64,000 nt of DNA from Bartonella sp. DGB1 (GCF_041345015.1 NZ_CP166769.1:1054001-1118000); one strand, 5' to 3'. Shown: positions 29,231-39,388, counted from the stretch's first letter. Program-made: numbers and translations. The notes: a model not told the origin generated them from the letters alone.

Positions 29231-29572
29231 CTACTTACAACCCTTTTTATTCAATAAATTTGAAAGCTGTAATAAACGTTGTTGATAGGCATTATATTCA
29301 ACTTGCTCACCTTGTTTTAAATCAAGAAAAAACCAAAGAATCGGAAAAGTCAAACCTAAAACTCCAAAGACGACATTCCTTGTTGTTTTATCTCGATATG
29401 GAGCCAACAGCGACATTTGTTGATTGATCTCCATCACTTCATACTCCAAAGAGCTACAACTTTTAGAATTATCACCAGGTTGAATCATTGGAACAGGATT
29501 TCCTATTCTGCCTGCACATGCAGTTAAACAAAATGACATAAATAATACCATAAATATATTAAATTTTCTCAT
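29231..29572 (-). CDS. small lipoprotein of unknown function
   Basis: 113 residues. The signal peptide ends in a lipobox (LTAC, Cys about 18). A helix follows around 39-52, then a hydrophobic stretch VVFGVLGLTFPILWFFLDLK (about 67-86) and a C-terminal helix ending in a cysteine. The layout resembles small alphaproteobacterial lipoproteins with a G-x-x-x-FWP-x-x-F-x-D core, but I cannot name a function. ATG 29572 is chosen over ATG 29581 because GGA lies 9 nt upstream only for the former. Confidence 0.7.
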   Translation of the reverse strand: MRKFNIFMVLFMSFCLTACAGRIGNPVPMIQPGDNSKSCSSLEYEVMEINQQMSLLAPYRDKTTRNVVFGVLGLTFPILWFFLDLKQGEQVEYNAYQQRLLQLSNLLNKKGCK

Positions 29573-29630
29573 AATTAACATTCCATCAAGTTAAGTTAAA
29601 TTGACTTAACGTATAACATATATTTTTATT

Positions 29631-31013
29631 CTATGGTATAGTAATATATGCACTATTAAATACTTTATTAATATCTAAATTCCATTCGTTATAATAATTA
29701 TCTCTCCACTTATTTGCTAAAGTTTCACCATTTTTCACTATATCATATAATGGTTGCAAATAAATAGTTTCATCTTGCTGTTTATTATTAATAAAACTAC
29801 GTTTTTCTAAACCAAGATTTGCTATATTTAAAACTTTTAATGCGATGTCTTTCAATTTTTCTTTTCTAAAAGTGACATTTAATGCCCGTGAAGGCACTTG
29901 ATCTCTTAAGGTAAGAATTTCTTCCAATTTCCAATCTTTGGTTAAGTCAGTTATTTGTTGCAATGAATTTTTATCATATAATAAACCAACCCATAATGCC
30001 GGTAACGCACAAATATGCTCATAGGAACCAAAATCAGCTCCTCTTACCTCAATATATTGTTTTAATCTTACATCTGGAAACAACGTGCCTAGATGATTAA
30101 TCCAATCACCCATATTAGCGTGATAATCTTTTATTTTATTTTTCATCGCTCCATTGATAAATTGCCTAAAAGTAATATCTGTTGCTTGATGATATTTATT
30201 ATCACGCAATATAAAATACATAGGTATATCTAAGGCCCAATTTATATAATCTTCAAAACCAAAATTTTCCTTGAATACACATGGTAAAATACCACATCTT
30301 ACATTATCAGTATCCTGCCAGATAGCTGCTCTCCAAGATAATAAACCGTTAGGAATAGCACAATTAAAAGGCGATGCAGCAAATATAGCAGTTATTAACG
30401 GTTGCAGTTTAAAAGAAATTTGCATCTTATTACGCATATCTTCTTCAGAACAATAATCTAAATTAGCTTGAATAGTGCAAGTTTGATGCATCATATTCAA
30501 GCCTCTAGTACCTACTTGCGGCATATAAGATCGCATAATATTATAACGACTTTTAGGCATCTGCGGAAGATTTGCTAAACAAACATTAGGTACAGCTCCC
30601 ATACCTAAAATAGACACCTGCATATTTTGTATTACTTGCTGTAAATTAACAAAATGCTGCTTAAGTTCATTCGAGGTTTGATGAATATTTTCTAACGGAG
30701 CGCCTGATAATTCAAACTGTCCTCCTGGCTCCAAAGATATAGCCGCCATAGTCATAGGATCATATAAGCCAATTAAATTACCATTATCAATAATTTTTTG
30801 CCACTTTAACTTATCAGCCATTTTTTCTAAAATAACAGCAATACCATTATCACCTTCATATGGTAATGGCGTTAAATTATCAGGATTAAATAAGATTTTT
30901 TCATGTTCTGTTCCTACTTTGAGATCAGATTTAACCTTACAACCCTCAACAAAATAATCTATTAAATCATTTATATTAGAAATTTTTTGTGCGTTAGTGA
31001 TGTCACGTGCCAT
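29631..31013 (-). CDS. gshA: glutamate--cysteine ligase (class III, plant/alphaproteobacterial type)
   Basis: Makes gamma-glutamylcysteine, the first step to glutathione. The 460-residue protein has the GTEHEK motif near residue 40, EPGGQFELSGAP, an MRSYMP region and RGADFGSYEHICALPALWVGLL split over the active site. This matches the plant-like GCS2-type enzyme found in alphaproteobacteria rather than the E. coli type. gshB, for the second step, is not in the window. It sits between rsmE and the lipoprotein gene on the same strand. Confidence 0.95.
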   Translation of the reverse strand: MARDITNAQKISNINDLIDYFVEGCKVKSDLKVGTEHEKILFNPDNLTPLPYEGDNGIAVILEKMADKLKWQKIIDNGNLIGLYDPMTMAAISLEPGGQFELSGAPLENIHQTSNELKQHFVNLQQVIQNMQVSILGMGAVPNVCLANLPQMPKSRYNIMRSYMPQVGTRGLNMMHQTCTIQANLDYCSEEDMRNKMQISFKLQPLITAIFAASPFNCAIPNGLLSWRAAIWQDTDNVRCGILPCVFKENFGFEDYINWALDIPMYFILRDNKYHQATDITFRQFINGAMKNKIKDYHANMGDWINHLGTLFPDVRLKQYIEVRGADFGSYEHICALPALWVGLLYDKNSLQQITDLTKDWKLEEILTLRDQVPSRALNVTFRKEKLKDIALKVLNIANLGLEKRSFINNKQQDETIYLQPLYDIVKNGETLANKWRDNYYNEWNLDINKVFNSAYITIP

Positions 31014-31060
31014 TGTACTACCTTTATTTTCTAATCTATAATATATAGATTTATATTATC

Positions 31061-31804
31061 TTACCAATCACCGACGGTTAAACCAATCACTGTTAGCGCA
31101 GCGACAGCGGCAGTATCAGCACGCAAAATACGAGAACCTAAACCAATAGAAATAACAAATGGTAAAGCTCTTAATTGTTTTCTTTCTTGCTCCGAAAAAC
31201 CACCTTCTGGACCTATTAATAATGCCACAGATTTTAATTTAGGCATTTTTATTAATTTTTGTAGAGGATTTTCTTTAAAACAAGTCTCATCACAAAAAAT
31301 TAATGGTATTTCACTATTCCAATTATTTAAAAATTTATCAAAATTAATTAACTCACGAACTAAAGGTACATTTAAATTACCTGATTGTTCACAAGCTTCT
31401 ATGGCATTAGCTCTTATTTTATCTAATGAAACTTTAGATATTTGAGTATGTTGTGTTAGAATAGGTTGCAAAATATTAGCCCCCATCTCCACCGCTTTTT
31501 GTACCATATAATCTAAACGAGCATGTTTTAACAAAGCAAAACAATATATTATATCTATTTTATCTGGCTGTGAATTAGTTTGTTGAATGATCTTAATAGT
31601 AAGATATTTTTTTTTAATCTCTATTATTTCTGCTAAATATTCTCCCTGCTTTCCATTAAAGATTAAAAATTTATCACCTACTTTTAATCGTAACACATTA
31701 ATAAGATAATGATATTGTTTATCTTTTATTATTAATTCTTGTTCGAGATCAATAAGTTGATCTAAAAATAATCTTTGTAACTTATAAAAAGGGCGTTGTA
31801 GCAT
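31061..31804 (-). CDS. rsmE: 16S rRNA (uracil1498-N3)-methyltransferase
   Basis: SPOUT-class methyltransferase acting on the assembled 30S subunit. The N-terminal PUA-like domain (about 1-75) is followed by the knotted SAM domain with LLIGPEGGFSEQE, LGSRILRADTAA and the C-terminal alpha-beta end. 247 residues. It follows hemA by 6 nt, so hemA-rsmE is one transcript; gshA follows after a 47-nt spacer. Confidence 0.95.
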   Translation of the reverse strand: MLQRPFYKLQRLFLDQLIDLEQELIIKDKQYHYLINVLRLKVGDKFLIFNGKQGEYLAEIIEIKKKYLTIKIIQQTNSQPDKIDIIYCFALLKHARLDYMVQKAVEMGANILQPILTQHTQISKVSLDKIRANAIEACEQSGNLNVPLVRELINFDKFLNNWNSEIPLIFCDETCFKENPLQKLIKMPKLKSVALLIGPEGGFSEQERKQLRALPFVISIGLGSRILRADTAAVAALTVIGLTVGDW

Positions 31805-31810
31805 TTTATC

Positions 31811-33022
31811 TCATTCCTGATAATTAATATTATATTTTTCCCATAAATCAGATAAAGCTATCTTAAGATCATTTATCATTTCATCAGTATGAAATGGCGT
31901 AGGAGTAATTCTTAACCTTTCTTCGCCCCTAGTTACGGTAGGATAATTTATTGGCTGTATATAAATATTATAATTCTCCAATAATTCATCAGTTACTTTT
32001 TTACATAATTCAGCATTTCCTACTATCAATGGTATGATATGACTTTTATTTTTTTTAATAGGCAAACCCGCTTGTGATAAAGATTGTTTAGTCTTTTCTA
32101 CTATTTCCTGATGTTTTAAACGCTCGATATCAGAATTACGCAAATAACTTATAGAAGCATAAGCAGCAGCAGCAGAATGAGGTGCTAATGCAGTAGTAAA
32201 AATAAAAGCAGACGCATAAGAACGTATTAAATCTACAATCTGTTTTGAAGCTGCAATATATCCACCAAAAGTACCAAAACCTTTAGCTAGAGTTCCTTCA
32301 ATAATATCAATTTTATCTTCTAAACCTAATTTTTGAGCATATCCTCCACCCTGTTTACCATATAGACCTACCGCATGTACTTCATCTATATAAGTTAAAG
32401 CACGATATTTTTTAGCTAAATCAATAATATCCGCAATTGGAGCGATATCACCATCCATAGAATAAACTGATTCAAAAGCTATTATTTTAGGTTGTTGCAA
32501 AGATATTTTTTTTAATTTTTCTTCTAAATCAACTATATCATTATGTTTAAAAATATATTTTTCTGCACCAGAATGTTTAATACCTTCTATCATTGAGGCA
32601 TGATTTTTCTGATCAGAAAAAACCACGCAATTTGGTAAAATCTTACCCAAAGTAGATAAAGCACAATCATTAGCCACATAACCAGAAGAAAAAACTAAAG
32701 CCGCTTCTTTATTATGTAATGCAGCTATTTCTTGTTCTAATTTTACAATCTGACAATGCGTTCCTGAAATATTTCTAGTACCGCCTGCCCCTACACCCAT
32801 TCTATCAATAACAGATTTAGTCTCGTTTAAAACTTGTTTATTAAAACCCATCCCTAAATAATCATTAGAACACCATAAAATTACCTCTTTTTCCCCCACA
32901 CTAGAATGCCAAATAGCATAAGGAGGTTTAGAAACTTGTCTTTCCAAATTAATAAACACACGATATCGTTTCTCTTGATGTAATTTTGCTAAAGCAAGAT
33001 CAAAAAATTCACTATAATTCAT
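31811..33022 (-). CDS. hemA: 5-aminolevulinate synthase
   Basis: PLP enzyme condensing glycine and succinyl-CoA to 5-aminolevulinate, the Shemin route to heme used by alphaproteobacteria and mitochondria. It has [28 protein letters not shown] (213-222) and the PLP lysine K247 in GTLAKGFG. 403 residues, full length. This gene is the strongest taxonomic pointer in the window. It is linked with proC upstream and rsmE downstream. Confidence 0.98.
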   Translation of the reverse strand: MNYSEFFDLALAKLHQEKRYRVFINLERQVSKPPYAIWHSSVGEKEVILWCSNDYLGMGFNKQVLNETKSVIDRMGVGAGGTRNISGTHCQIVKLEQEIAALHNKEAALVFSSGYVANDCALSTLGKILPNCVVFSDQKNHASMIEGIKHSGAEKYIFKHNDIVDLEEKLKKISLQQPKIIAFESVYSMDGDIAPIADIIDLAKKYRALTYIDEVHAVGLYGKQGGGYAQKLGLEDKIDIIEGTLAKGFGTFGGYIAASKQIVDLIRSYASAFIFTTALAPHSAAAAYASISYLRNSDIERLKHQEIVEKTKQSLSQAGLPIKKNKSHIIPLIVGNAELCKKVTDELLENYNIYIQPINYPTVTRGEERLRITPTPFHTDEMINDLKIALSDLWEKYNINYQE

Positions 33023-33029
33023 AAGCTTC

Positions 33030-33863
33030 CTATAACTTATTATTCAAATTATTGCTGACAGCGGCACCTAATTCTTTCGATCTTTTTTCTGCAGCTAAGA
33101 TAGTATTTTTTAGTAAAGGAAATAAACCATGAGTTTGATGCATTAATATTTCCAAGGCTTTTTGTGTTGTTCCGTTTGGGCTAGTGACCTGTTGACGTAA
33201 TTCCTCGATAGAAAAGTCACTTTTCTCACTAAGCAAAACGGCTCCTTTTACAGTATTTTGCGCTATTTTATAAGCTGTTTCTTCATTAAAACCATATTCT
33301 TGCGCCATTTTTATCATAACTTCTAAAAAATAAAATACATAAGCAGAGCCTGACCCTGATAAAGCTGTTACTTTATCTAAATCTAATTCATTTTTTACCA
33401 AGAAGCTATATCCATTATAAGATAGTAATGTTTCTACTATCTTAATATCCTCCTCCGCTACTAAATCATTTGCCCAATAGCCTAACACACCTTCCCCTAT
33501 AGCAGAAGGTGTGTTAGGCATAACTCTAACTAAGGCTAGATTTTCCCCTAATTTTTGTTGATAAACAACTTCCGTCACTCCAGCAACTACGGTTAAAAAG
33601 ATAGCTTTAGTAATAAGATATTTATAGCTAGGTAAGATATCTAATAAAACTTGTGGTTTAACAGCAAAAACTACAATAATGTTAGTTAACTCTGGTAATT
33701 CGTCAACTTTAGAAAATACATGGACTCCTAATTCCGCAACTTTATCTCTAGAATGTTGAGAGGGCTGTACCACGTATATATTTTGTGGATCAATATATTT
33801 TACCCACCTTTGCAAAAGAGCAAAGCCCATTTTACCACATCCTATTAACAGAATTTTTTTCAT
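33030..33863 (-). CDS. proC: pyrroline-5-carboxylate reductase
   Basis: Last step of proline synthesis, NAD(P)H-dependent. An N-terminal Rossmann motif ([10 protein letters not shown], residues 6-15), the [14 protein letters not shown] segment and the C-terminal signature [13 protein letters not shown] with the TVKGA region are visible. 277 residues, complete. It is the first gene of the proC-hemA-rsmE-gshA run, divergent from folD. Confidence 0.96.
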   Translation of the reverse strand: MKKILLIGCGKMGFALLQRWVKYIDPQNIYVVQPSQHSRDKVAELGVHVFSKVDELPELTNIIVVFAVKPQVLLDILPSYKYLITKAIFLTVVAGVTEVVYQQKLGENLALVRVMPNTPSAIGEGVLGYWANDLVAEEDIKIVETLLSYNGYSFLVKNELDLDKVTALSGSGSAYVFYFLEVMIKMAQEYGFNEETAYKIAQNTVKGAVLLSEKSDFSIEELRQQVTSPNGTTQKALEILMHQTHGLFPLLKNTILAAEKRSKELGAAVSNNLNNKL

Positions 33864-33966
33864 ATATCCTTGCTCCAGTAATTGTTATTATATAATAATA
33901 TCTTACAACCAAATTTTATATTATTTTTTATAAAATAACAATAAATAAACAAGGATAAGCAATATC

Positions 33967-34878
33967 ATGGCTGAGATTATTGATGGCAAAAAATTAGCAA
34001 ATAAACTAACAAAAGCTATGATGCAAGAGACTGAATATCTTAAAAAAAAATATTCTACCACGCCTGGGTTAGCAGTTATTATTTTGGGTAATGACCCAGC
34101 CAGTCAAATATATGTTAACTCTAAAAGCAAAAAAGCTCAACAATTAGGCTTTTTATCTATACAAAAAAATTTACCAGAAAACACCTCTCAAGCAGAATTA
34201 GTAAGTTTAATTAAACAATTAAATAATGATCCTAATATACATGGTATATTAGTCCAACTTCCGCTGCCAAAACATATAGATCCTAATATAATTATTCAAA
34301 CTATTAATGCAGATAAAGACGTAGATGCTTTTAATAATATTAACGTTGGTAAATATGTAACAAATGATAATAGTGGATTTATCCCTTGTACACCCGCAGG
34401 TATTTTATTAATGATTCAACAAATATTAGGAGATAATCTTGCAGGTTATAATGCTTTAGTTGTGGGTAGATCCAATATTGTCGGCAAGCCTATGGCAAAT
34501 CTATTAATTAATCATAATGCCACCGTAACAATAGCTCATCGTTATACTAAAAACTTACCAGATTTATGCAAAACAGCAGATATTTTAATAGTAGCAGTAG
34601 GTAAAGCTCACCTAATAAAAGCTAATTGGGTTAAAGAAAATTCTATAGTTATAGATGTAGGAATTAATAGAATTAATGAAAATGGAATTAGCAAACTAGT
34701 AGGTGATGTGGATTTTAATAATGTAAAACAAGTTGCAAAGGCTATCACTCCTGTACCGGGCGGCGTTGGTCCGATGACAATCGCTATGCTTATGGCTAAC
34801 ACCTTAAATTCTACTAGACTTAGCTTATCTCTTGATAAAATTGACTGGCAAAAACAACTGAACTTAAATTCTATCTAA
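33967..34878 (+). CDS. folD: bifunctional methylenetetrahydrofolate dehydrogenase / cyclohydrolase
   Basis: Interconverts 5,10-methylene-, methenyl- and 10-formyl-tetrahydrofolate, feeding purine and formyl-Met supply. Motifs: YVNSKSKKA with the catalytic lysine, ILVQLPLP, VDAFNNINVG, CTPAGI, VGRSNIVGKP and TPVPGGVGPMT. 303 residues. Its end overlaps the convergent FAD oxidoreductase gene by 15 nt, so the last codons are shared in antisense. Confidence 0.98.
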   Translation: MAEIIDGKKLANKLTKAMMQETEYLKKKYSTTPGLAVIILGNDPASQIYVNSKSKKAQQLGFLSIQKNLPENTSQAELVSLIKQLNNDPNIHGILVQLPLPKHIDPNIIIQTINADKDVDAFNNINVGKYVTNDNSGFIPCTPAGILLMIQQILGDNLAGYNALVVGRSNIVGKPMANLLINHNATVTIAHRYTKNLPDLCKTADILIVAVGKAHLIKANWVKENSIVIDVGINRINENGISKLVGDVDFNNVKQVAKAITPVPGGVGPMTIAMLMANTLNSTRLSLSLDKIDWQKQLNLNSI

Positions 34879-36132
34879 TAAAGCATACCAGGTCATTGCT
34901 AAAAACAACAGTGGGTTTTGTAAGTAACGCCCACCAGGAAATGGAAATGTTTTCAATTCTTGTATTAAATCAAAATATTTATCATAACTTTTAGTTATTT
35001 TTTTACTATATAAATAACCAAAAAAATTTGCTAACATAACACCATGACCAGAATATCCACCAATATAATAAACATTATGTCTAACTTGCTGTACATAGGG
35101 CATACGAGAAATAGTAATAGCAACATTTCCGCCCCATGCATGTGTTATTTTTACTTTCTTTAATTGCGGATAAACCTCAGCTATTTGCTTGGACATTTTT
35201 TTAGCTAAATCCTTAGGGTCATTTTTCGTATAGGCTTCTTTTCCTCCAAATAATAAATTCCCTTGTGGAGTTTTTTTGAAATATCTGACAACAAATCGAG
35301 AATCATCAACAGATTCACCATAAGATAATATATTAAATTCATCGTCCAATATTTCTGTCGCCGCTACATAAGAACGAATTGGCATTACTCTAGCTGCACT
35401 TTTAGATTCTAAATTACCAGTATATCCATTAGTAGCTAATAATAAATGCTCGGCTTTTACCGCAATATTTTTATGCTTTAATAAAATTTTACCATCTACT
35501 ATATTAATATTTGACACATAAGTATTTTCATAAATTTTTGCTCCGGCACTACTAGCTAATTCAGCCGTAGATAATAATAATTTTAGTGGATTTAAATGTC
35601 CTGTCCCTTTATCTAATATTCCGCCTGAGTAACGTCTTGACCCTAAATGTTTCGCTAATTGCTCTTTATCCAAGAATGACAATTTATCATAACCAAAATG
35701 TTGCATTGTAATGATATGATCTTGATAAGCGCTTTTAAACCTAGGTTTATGTATTGCTGATATATGACCATTTACATAATCAACATCTAAATTATTATCT
35801 GTTATAAAATTCAATAAATGTTTTTTTGCATGTTCAGCTAAATTAAACAAAGCTTTTGTTTTTTCAAAACCATATGCTTTTTCTAAATCTTCTAGCCACA
35901 ATCTATGTCCTGTTCCTAATTGTCCGCCATTTCTACCAGATGCACCTGATCCTATTTTACATTGTTCTAACAATATCACATTTAAACCGGCCTTAGCCAA
36001 ATGATAAGCAGCAGAAACACCTGTAAAACCACCTCCTATGATGGCGACATCACAATTACTATCCTCTTGTAAAGCAGCATAATTTTTACGCCTAGTAAGA
36101 GTAGCTTCATACCAAACATTATTTAAATTCAT
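34864..36132 (-). CDS. FAD-dependent oxidoreductase (PuuB-like, DAO family)
   Basis: Flavin amine oxidase of the D-amino-acid-oxidase fold. The FAD motif AIIGGGFTGVSAAYHL begins near residue 30 and is followed by GSGASGRNGGQLG near 61. The C-terminal NVYYIGGYSGHGV completes the FAD site. The opening WYEAT resembles gamma-glutamylputrescine oxidase (PuuB), and the gene lies 2 nt after a PuuA-like glutamine synthetase homologue. Putrescine breakdown is a reasonable guess, but PuuC and PuuD homologues are not here and the substrate cannot be read from sequence. 422 residues. Confidence 0.82.
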   Translation of the reverse strand: MNLNNVWYEATLTRRKNYAALQEDSNCDVAIIGGGFTGVSAAYHLAKAGLNVILLEQCKIGSGASGRNGGQLGTGHRLWLEDLEKAYGFEKTKALFNLAEHAKKHLLNFITDNNLDVDYVNGHISAIHKPRFKSAYQDHIITMQHFGYDKLSFLDKEQLAKHLGSRRYSGGILDKGTGHLNPLKLLLSTAELASSAGAKIYENTYVSNINIVDGKILLKHKNIAVKAEHLLLATNGYTGNLESKSAARVMPIRSYVAATEILDDEFNILSYGESVDDSRFVVRYFKKTPQGNLLFGGKEAYTKNDPKDLAKKMSKQIAEVYPQLKKVKITHAWGGNVAITISRMPYVQQVRHNVYYIGGYSGHGVMLANFFGYLYSKKITKSYDKYFDLIQELKTFPFPGGRYLQNPLLFLAMTWYALLDRI

Positions 36133-36134
36133 CG

Positions 36135-37565
36135 TTACACATTCAATAATAAAAACTCACGCTCCCATGGACTAATAACTTCCATAAAAGTTTCAAATTC
36201 AGCTCTTTTAATAGCAGCATATACCGGCACAAATTGCTCCCCCAAAATTTCCCGTAATCTTTTATCAGCTTCAAAAGCAGCTACCGCCTCTAATAATCCT
36301 CTAGGAAAAGATATATCATCTTCATAATTAACACCTGTTTTTGATGGAGCATCTGGAATTAATTTATCAATAATCCCTATTAATCCACAAGCTAAAGATG
36401 CAGCAATAGCCAAATATGAATTAGCATCTGAAGCTGGTATTCTATTTTCTATTCTACGAGCATTCGCATTAGATATTGGAACTCTAAAAGCTGCTGTGCG
36501 ATTATCATAACCCCAATGAACATTAACCGGCGCAGCAGCATCTGGTACTAATCTTCTATAAGAATTAACATAAGGTGCTAGCATGACGATAGCAGAAGAC
36601 ATATGTTTTTGTAGACCACCAAGATAATTAAAAAAGATATTAGATTCATTACCATCATCATCTGAAAAAATATTTTTTCCAGTAATTTTATCCGTTATTG
36701 ATTGATGAATATGCATTGACGATCCTGGCTGTCCCTGGATAGGTTTGGCCATAAAAGTAGCATATATATTATGTTTAAAAGCAGCCTCTCTAATAGTACG
36801 CTTAAATAAAAATACTTGGTCCGCTAACTTAAGCGGATCTCCATGTCGCAGGTTTATTTCAAACTGTCCTACTCCTTCTTCGTGAATTAAAGTATCAATT
36901 TCTAAACCTTGTGCTTCGGAAAAATGATATATATCATCAATAAGATCATCAAACTCGTTAACCCCAGCTATAGAATATCCATTGCCACCACTTATTATAC
37001 GCCCAGAACGACCAATAGGTGGTCTAAGCGGATAGTCAGGATCAGTATTTTTATCAACTAGATAAAATTCTATCTCTGGCGCCACTACTGGATTTAACCC
37101 TAAATCATCATACATAGTTAAAATACGACGCAATACATTACGCGGAGTAAATTCTACATATTGCCCTTTTTGATCTACTAAATCACATATAACTTGTGCT
37201 GTTGGATCATCCTCCCAAGGTACAACAGATAAAGTAGATAGATCTGGAACCAATTTAAGATCTCCATCAGTTTCTGGATACTGAAAAGAATGACTATCTT
37301 CTGGATAAGAGCCCGATATAGTAGTCATAAATACGGCTCCAGGCAATGCTAGAGAAGTTTCAGAAACAAATTTTTTTGCCGGCATCATTTTACCCCTAGC
37401 GATGCCAGCGTGATCAGGTGTTATACACTCAATATCTTCTATATTTTTCTCTTTTAGCCACCTTTCTGCTTGTGACCAATTCTCTACCCCTTTGATAGAA
37501 TTAAGATATTTATCTGCATCACTATTTACATTAAATTTTTTGTCAATATCTTTTATATTATTCAT
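36135..37565 (-). CDS. glutamine synthetase family protein (PuuA-like, gamma-glutamylpolyamine synthetase)
   Basis: Ligates glutamate to an amine using ATP. The beta-grasp domain opens near residue 36. The catalytic domain shows PEIEFYLVD, the GVGQFEINL-RHGDPL region, SSMHIHQSI and NRTAAFRVP. The WLKEKNIEDIECITPDHAGIARGK-type opening and 476-residue length fit PuuA-like enzymes rather than GlnA, which would carry an adenylylation tyrosine loop; I do not see one. Coupled with the FAD oxidase gene downstream. Confidence 0.85.
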   Translation of the reverse strand: MNNIKDIDKKFNVNSDADKYLNSIKGVENWSQAERWLKEKNIEDIECITPDHAGIARGKMMPAKKFVSETSLALPGAVFMTTISGSYPEDSHSFQYPETDGDLKLVPDLSTLSVVPWEDDPTAQVICDLVDQKGQYVEFTPRNVLRRILTMYDDLGLNPVVAPEIEFYLVDKNTDPDYPLRPPIGRSGRIISGGNGYSIAGVNEFDDLIDDIYHFSEAQGLEIDTLIHEEGVGQFEINLRHGDPLKLADQVFLFKRTIREAAFKHNIYATFMAKPIQGQPGSSMHIHQSITDKITGKNIFSDDDGNESNIFFNYLGGLQKHMSSAIVMLAPYVNSYRRLVPDAAAPVNVHWGYDNRTAAFRVPISNANARRIENRIPASDANSYLAIAASLACGLIGIIDKLIPDAPSKTGVNYEDDISFPRGLLEAVAAFEADKRLREILGEQFVPVYAAIKRAEFETFMEVISPWEREFLLLNV

Positions 37566-37607
37566 TGCACAACTTATTATAAAATATTAATTTATAATAT
37601 CCTTAAC

Positions 37608-37940
37608 TTACGTTAATCTCTTTTTTTTCTCTTCACTAATTTGATCACATTTTCCACTACGAAACAACTCCCACTCTTCACATATTACACCTTTTTTTAT
37701 CTCACAATAGCCTGTTTGCCCACCATCTTCATCAGTATAAAGATATAATTTACCACCAATGTCTTTACAGTGAACTGCAGCAGGATTTGCTAAAGTAAGC
37801 AAATTTTTTTCAGCTGCTGGATTTGCTAAATTAGGCTTTTTTCCATCGTTAGAATCTTTTTCACAAGCAATCAAAAAAATAGTAAGCCCAACAATAAATC
37901 CTGACCTCTGCAATTTTTTAATTAAATTCATAGATTTCAT
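37608..37940 (-). CDS. DUF333 domain lipoprotein
   Basis: 110 residues. A lipoprotein signal ends at LIAC (Cys about 26). The C-terminal half is a DUF333 domain: LANPAAVHCKDIGGKL, a DGGQTGYCEI stretch and EEWELFRSGKC. The short linker before the domain contains a second LANPAA, an internal copy of the domain's own first motif. DUF333 proteins are small secreted proteins of unknown function, sometimes loosely annotated as hemolysin-like; I see no basis for toxin activity. A downstream start (MNLIKK) is possible. Confidence 0.78.
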   Translation of the reverse strand: MKSMNLIKKLQRSGFIVGLTIFLIACEKDSNDGKKPNLANPAAEKNLLTLANPAAVHCKDIGGKLYLYTDEDGGQTGYCEIKKGVICEEWELFRSGKCDQISEEKKKRLT

Positions 37941-38091
37941 AACTCTTTCTCACTTCATATCAATATTATACCATACATATATCAGTTAAGTCATTATCTA
38001 TAAATTTAGTTCAATTAATATTGTAATATTATAATATTGGAACAAAAACTTACTTAGATCTTTAATAAGAATATATCTAAGGAGTTTAACA

Positions 38092-38646
38092 ATGGATAAG
38101 AATATTAACAATAAACGTCCCCTCAATGATCGCCCTATAACAAATTATAAAAAAATAAATATAAAATCTAAAAAAGGACGCTCAAGCAAAAAAGATGATC
38201 TAATAGATAATAACAGATTATTAAGAGAAAAATATTTATATGAAGATAGGCCCGCTTATCCATATATTACACATGAACGGCCTACCCGTTTAAATAATGC
38301 GGCTCATAATGTATATAGTGAGCGATTAAGAGGAGAACCACTATATAAAGATAGATCACCGCAATCTAGTTCTATTATTTGGCGAAGCTTTTTAGTATTA
38401 GCTTCTATTTTAGGATTATTATGGTTATCATTCGCACTCTATAATTATAATCAAAAAACCACTATAGAACCACATAACGCGATAGAGGGTTTACCCCATA
38501 TGAGAGATCAACCAATATCACAACCTCTCACGGGTGGTGAACGAGTACCTATAATAATTGAAGGACAAAATTTAAAAGAAAAAGATACGCTAAATCAATC
38601 AATAAATCCACAGGTTACACCGCAAATTTCACCTAGACGTCAATAA
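38092..38646 (+). CDS. unknown single-span membrane protein
   Basis: 184 residues I do not recognise. The N-terminal 95 residues are very basic and rich in Asn, Lys, Arg and Tyr with short ERP/DRP-type motifs (NDRP, EDRP, HERP). One membrane span follows (about 98-116, VLASILGLLWLSFALYNY). The polar C-terminal tail ends SPRRQ. The layout (basic cytoplasmic part, one span, extracytoplasmic tail) recalls SPOR-domain proteins that have lost the SPOR domain, but that is speculation. AAGGAG at 38080-38085 gives it a good ribosome-binding site, which supports it being real. Confidence 0.6.
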   Translation: MDKNINNKRPLNDRPITNYKKINIKSKKGRSSKKDDLIDNNRLLREKYLYEDRPAYPYITHERPTRLNNAAHNVYSERLRGEPLYKDRSPQSSSIIWRSFLVLASILGLLWLSFALYNYNQKTTIEPHNAIEGLPHMRDQPISQPLTGGERVPIIIEGQNLKEKDTLNQSINPQVTPQISPRRQ

Positions 38647-38759
38647 TATAATCACTCCAATAAGTTATAATGTTGATAATGAATCTAATTGGTGACCGGA
38701 TGTCCTAAAAATAATTTCCAGGTAAACCTAACTATTATAATGTAATAAATTACTATAAT

Positions 38760-38793
38760 CTATTAAAGGCAATAATTTTATTGCCTTTAATAG
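38760..38793. repeat. 13-bp inverted repeat upstream of rplM
   Basis: 38760-38772 pairs perfectly with 38781-38793 across an 8-nt loop. No T-run follows on the plus strand; the run of seven A after it would give T's only before the hairpin on the minus strand. It probably separates the orphan membrane-protein gene from the rplM promoter. Confidence 0.5.
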
Positions 38794-38802
38794 TAAAAAA
38801 AC

Positions 38803-38831
38803 TTGACAGAGGAAGTTAAAAGCATTAAAAA
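38803..38831 (+). promoter_or_regulatory. possible promoter of rplM-rpsI
   Basis: A perfect TTGACA at 38803-38808 is followed 17 nt later by TAAAAA (38826-38831), a poor -10 box. A leader of about 85 nt would precede rplM. Confidence 0.4.
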
Positions 38832-38923
38832 ATACCATCTATTATCTTATAGATATATCGTTACTAAGTAACATAAGCAACAAAAAATGTCCTAAATAAT
38901 AGGGTTAATATAGAGGATTTTCT

Positions 38924-39388
38924 ATGACTACTTTCTCTCAGAAGCCTGCAGAAGTCGTAAAAAAATGGATCGTCATCGACGCAGAAGGCGTGGTTGTCGG
39001 TCGTTTGGCTGCTTTTATTGCCAATCGACTAAGAGGAAAACATAAAGCAACATTTACTCCACATGTGGATGATGGTGACAATGTCATTATCATTAATGCA
39101 GATAAAGTTGTTTTTACCGGCAAAAAATACACTGATAAAATATATTACTGGCACACAGGATATATAGGTGGTATCAAACAAAGAACAGCGAGACAATTAA
39201 TTGAAGGACGCTTTCCTGAAAGAGTAATCGAAAAAGCTGTAGAACGTATGATACCTCGTGGTCCACTGGGACGTCGTCAACTTAAAAACTTACGAGTTTA
39301 TGCTGGTAACACACACCCACATGAGGCACAACAACCAGAACTTGTGGTATTCGCTGATCAAAATCCAAAAAATAAGAGGGACCGTTAA
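38924..39388 (+). CDS. rplM: 50S ribosomal protein L13
   Basis: Early-assembly large-subunit protein. 154 residues, with [30 protein letters not shown], the [12 protein letters not shown] region and [22 protein letters not shown] lies 9-12 nt before the start. The stop codon overlaps the rpsI start (TAATG), so the pair is translationally coupled. Confidence 0.98.
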   Translation: MTTFSQKPAEVVKKWIVIDAEGVVVGRLAAFIANRLRGKHKATFTPHVDDGDNVIIINADKVVFTGKKYTDKIYYWHTGYIGGIKQRTARQLIEGRFPERVIEKAVERMIPRGPLGRRQLKNLRVYAGNTHPHEAQQPELVVFADQNPKNKRDR

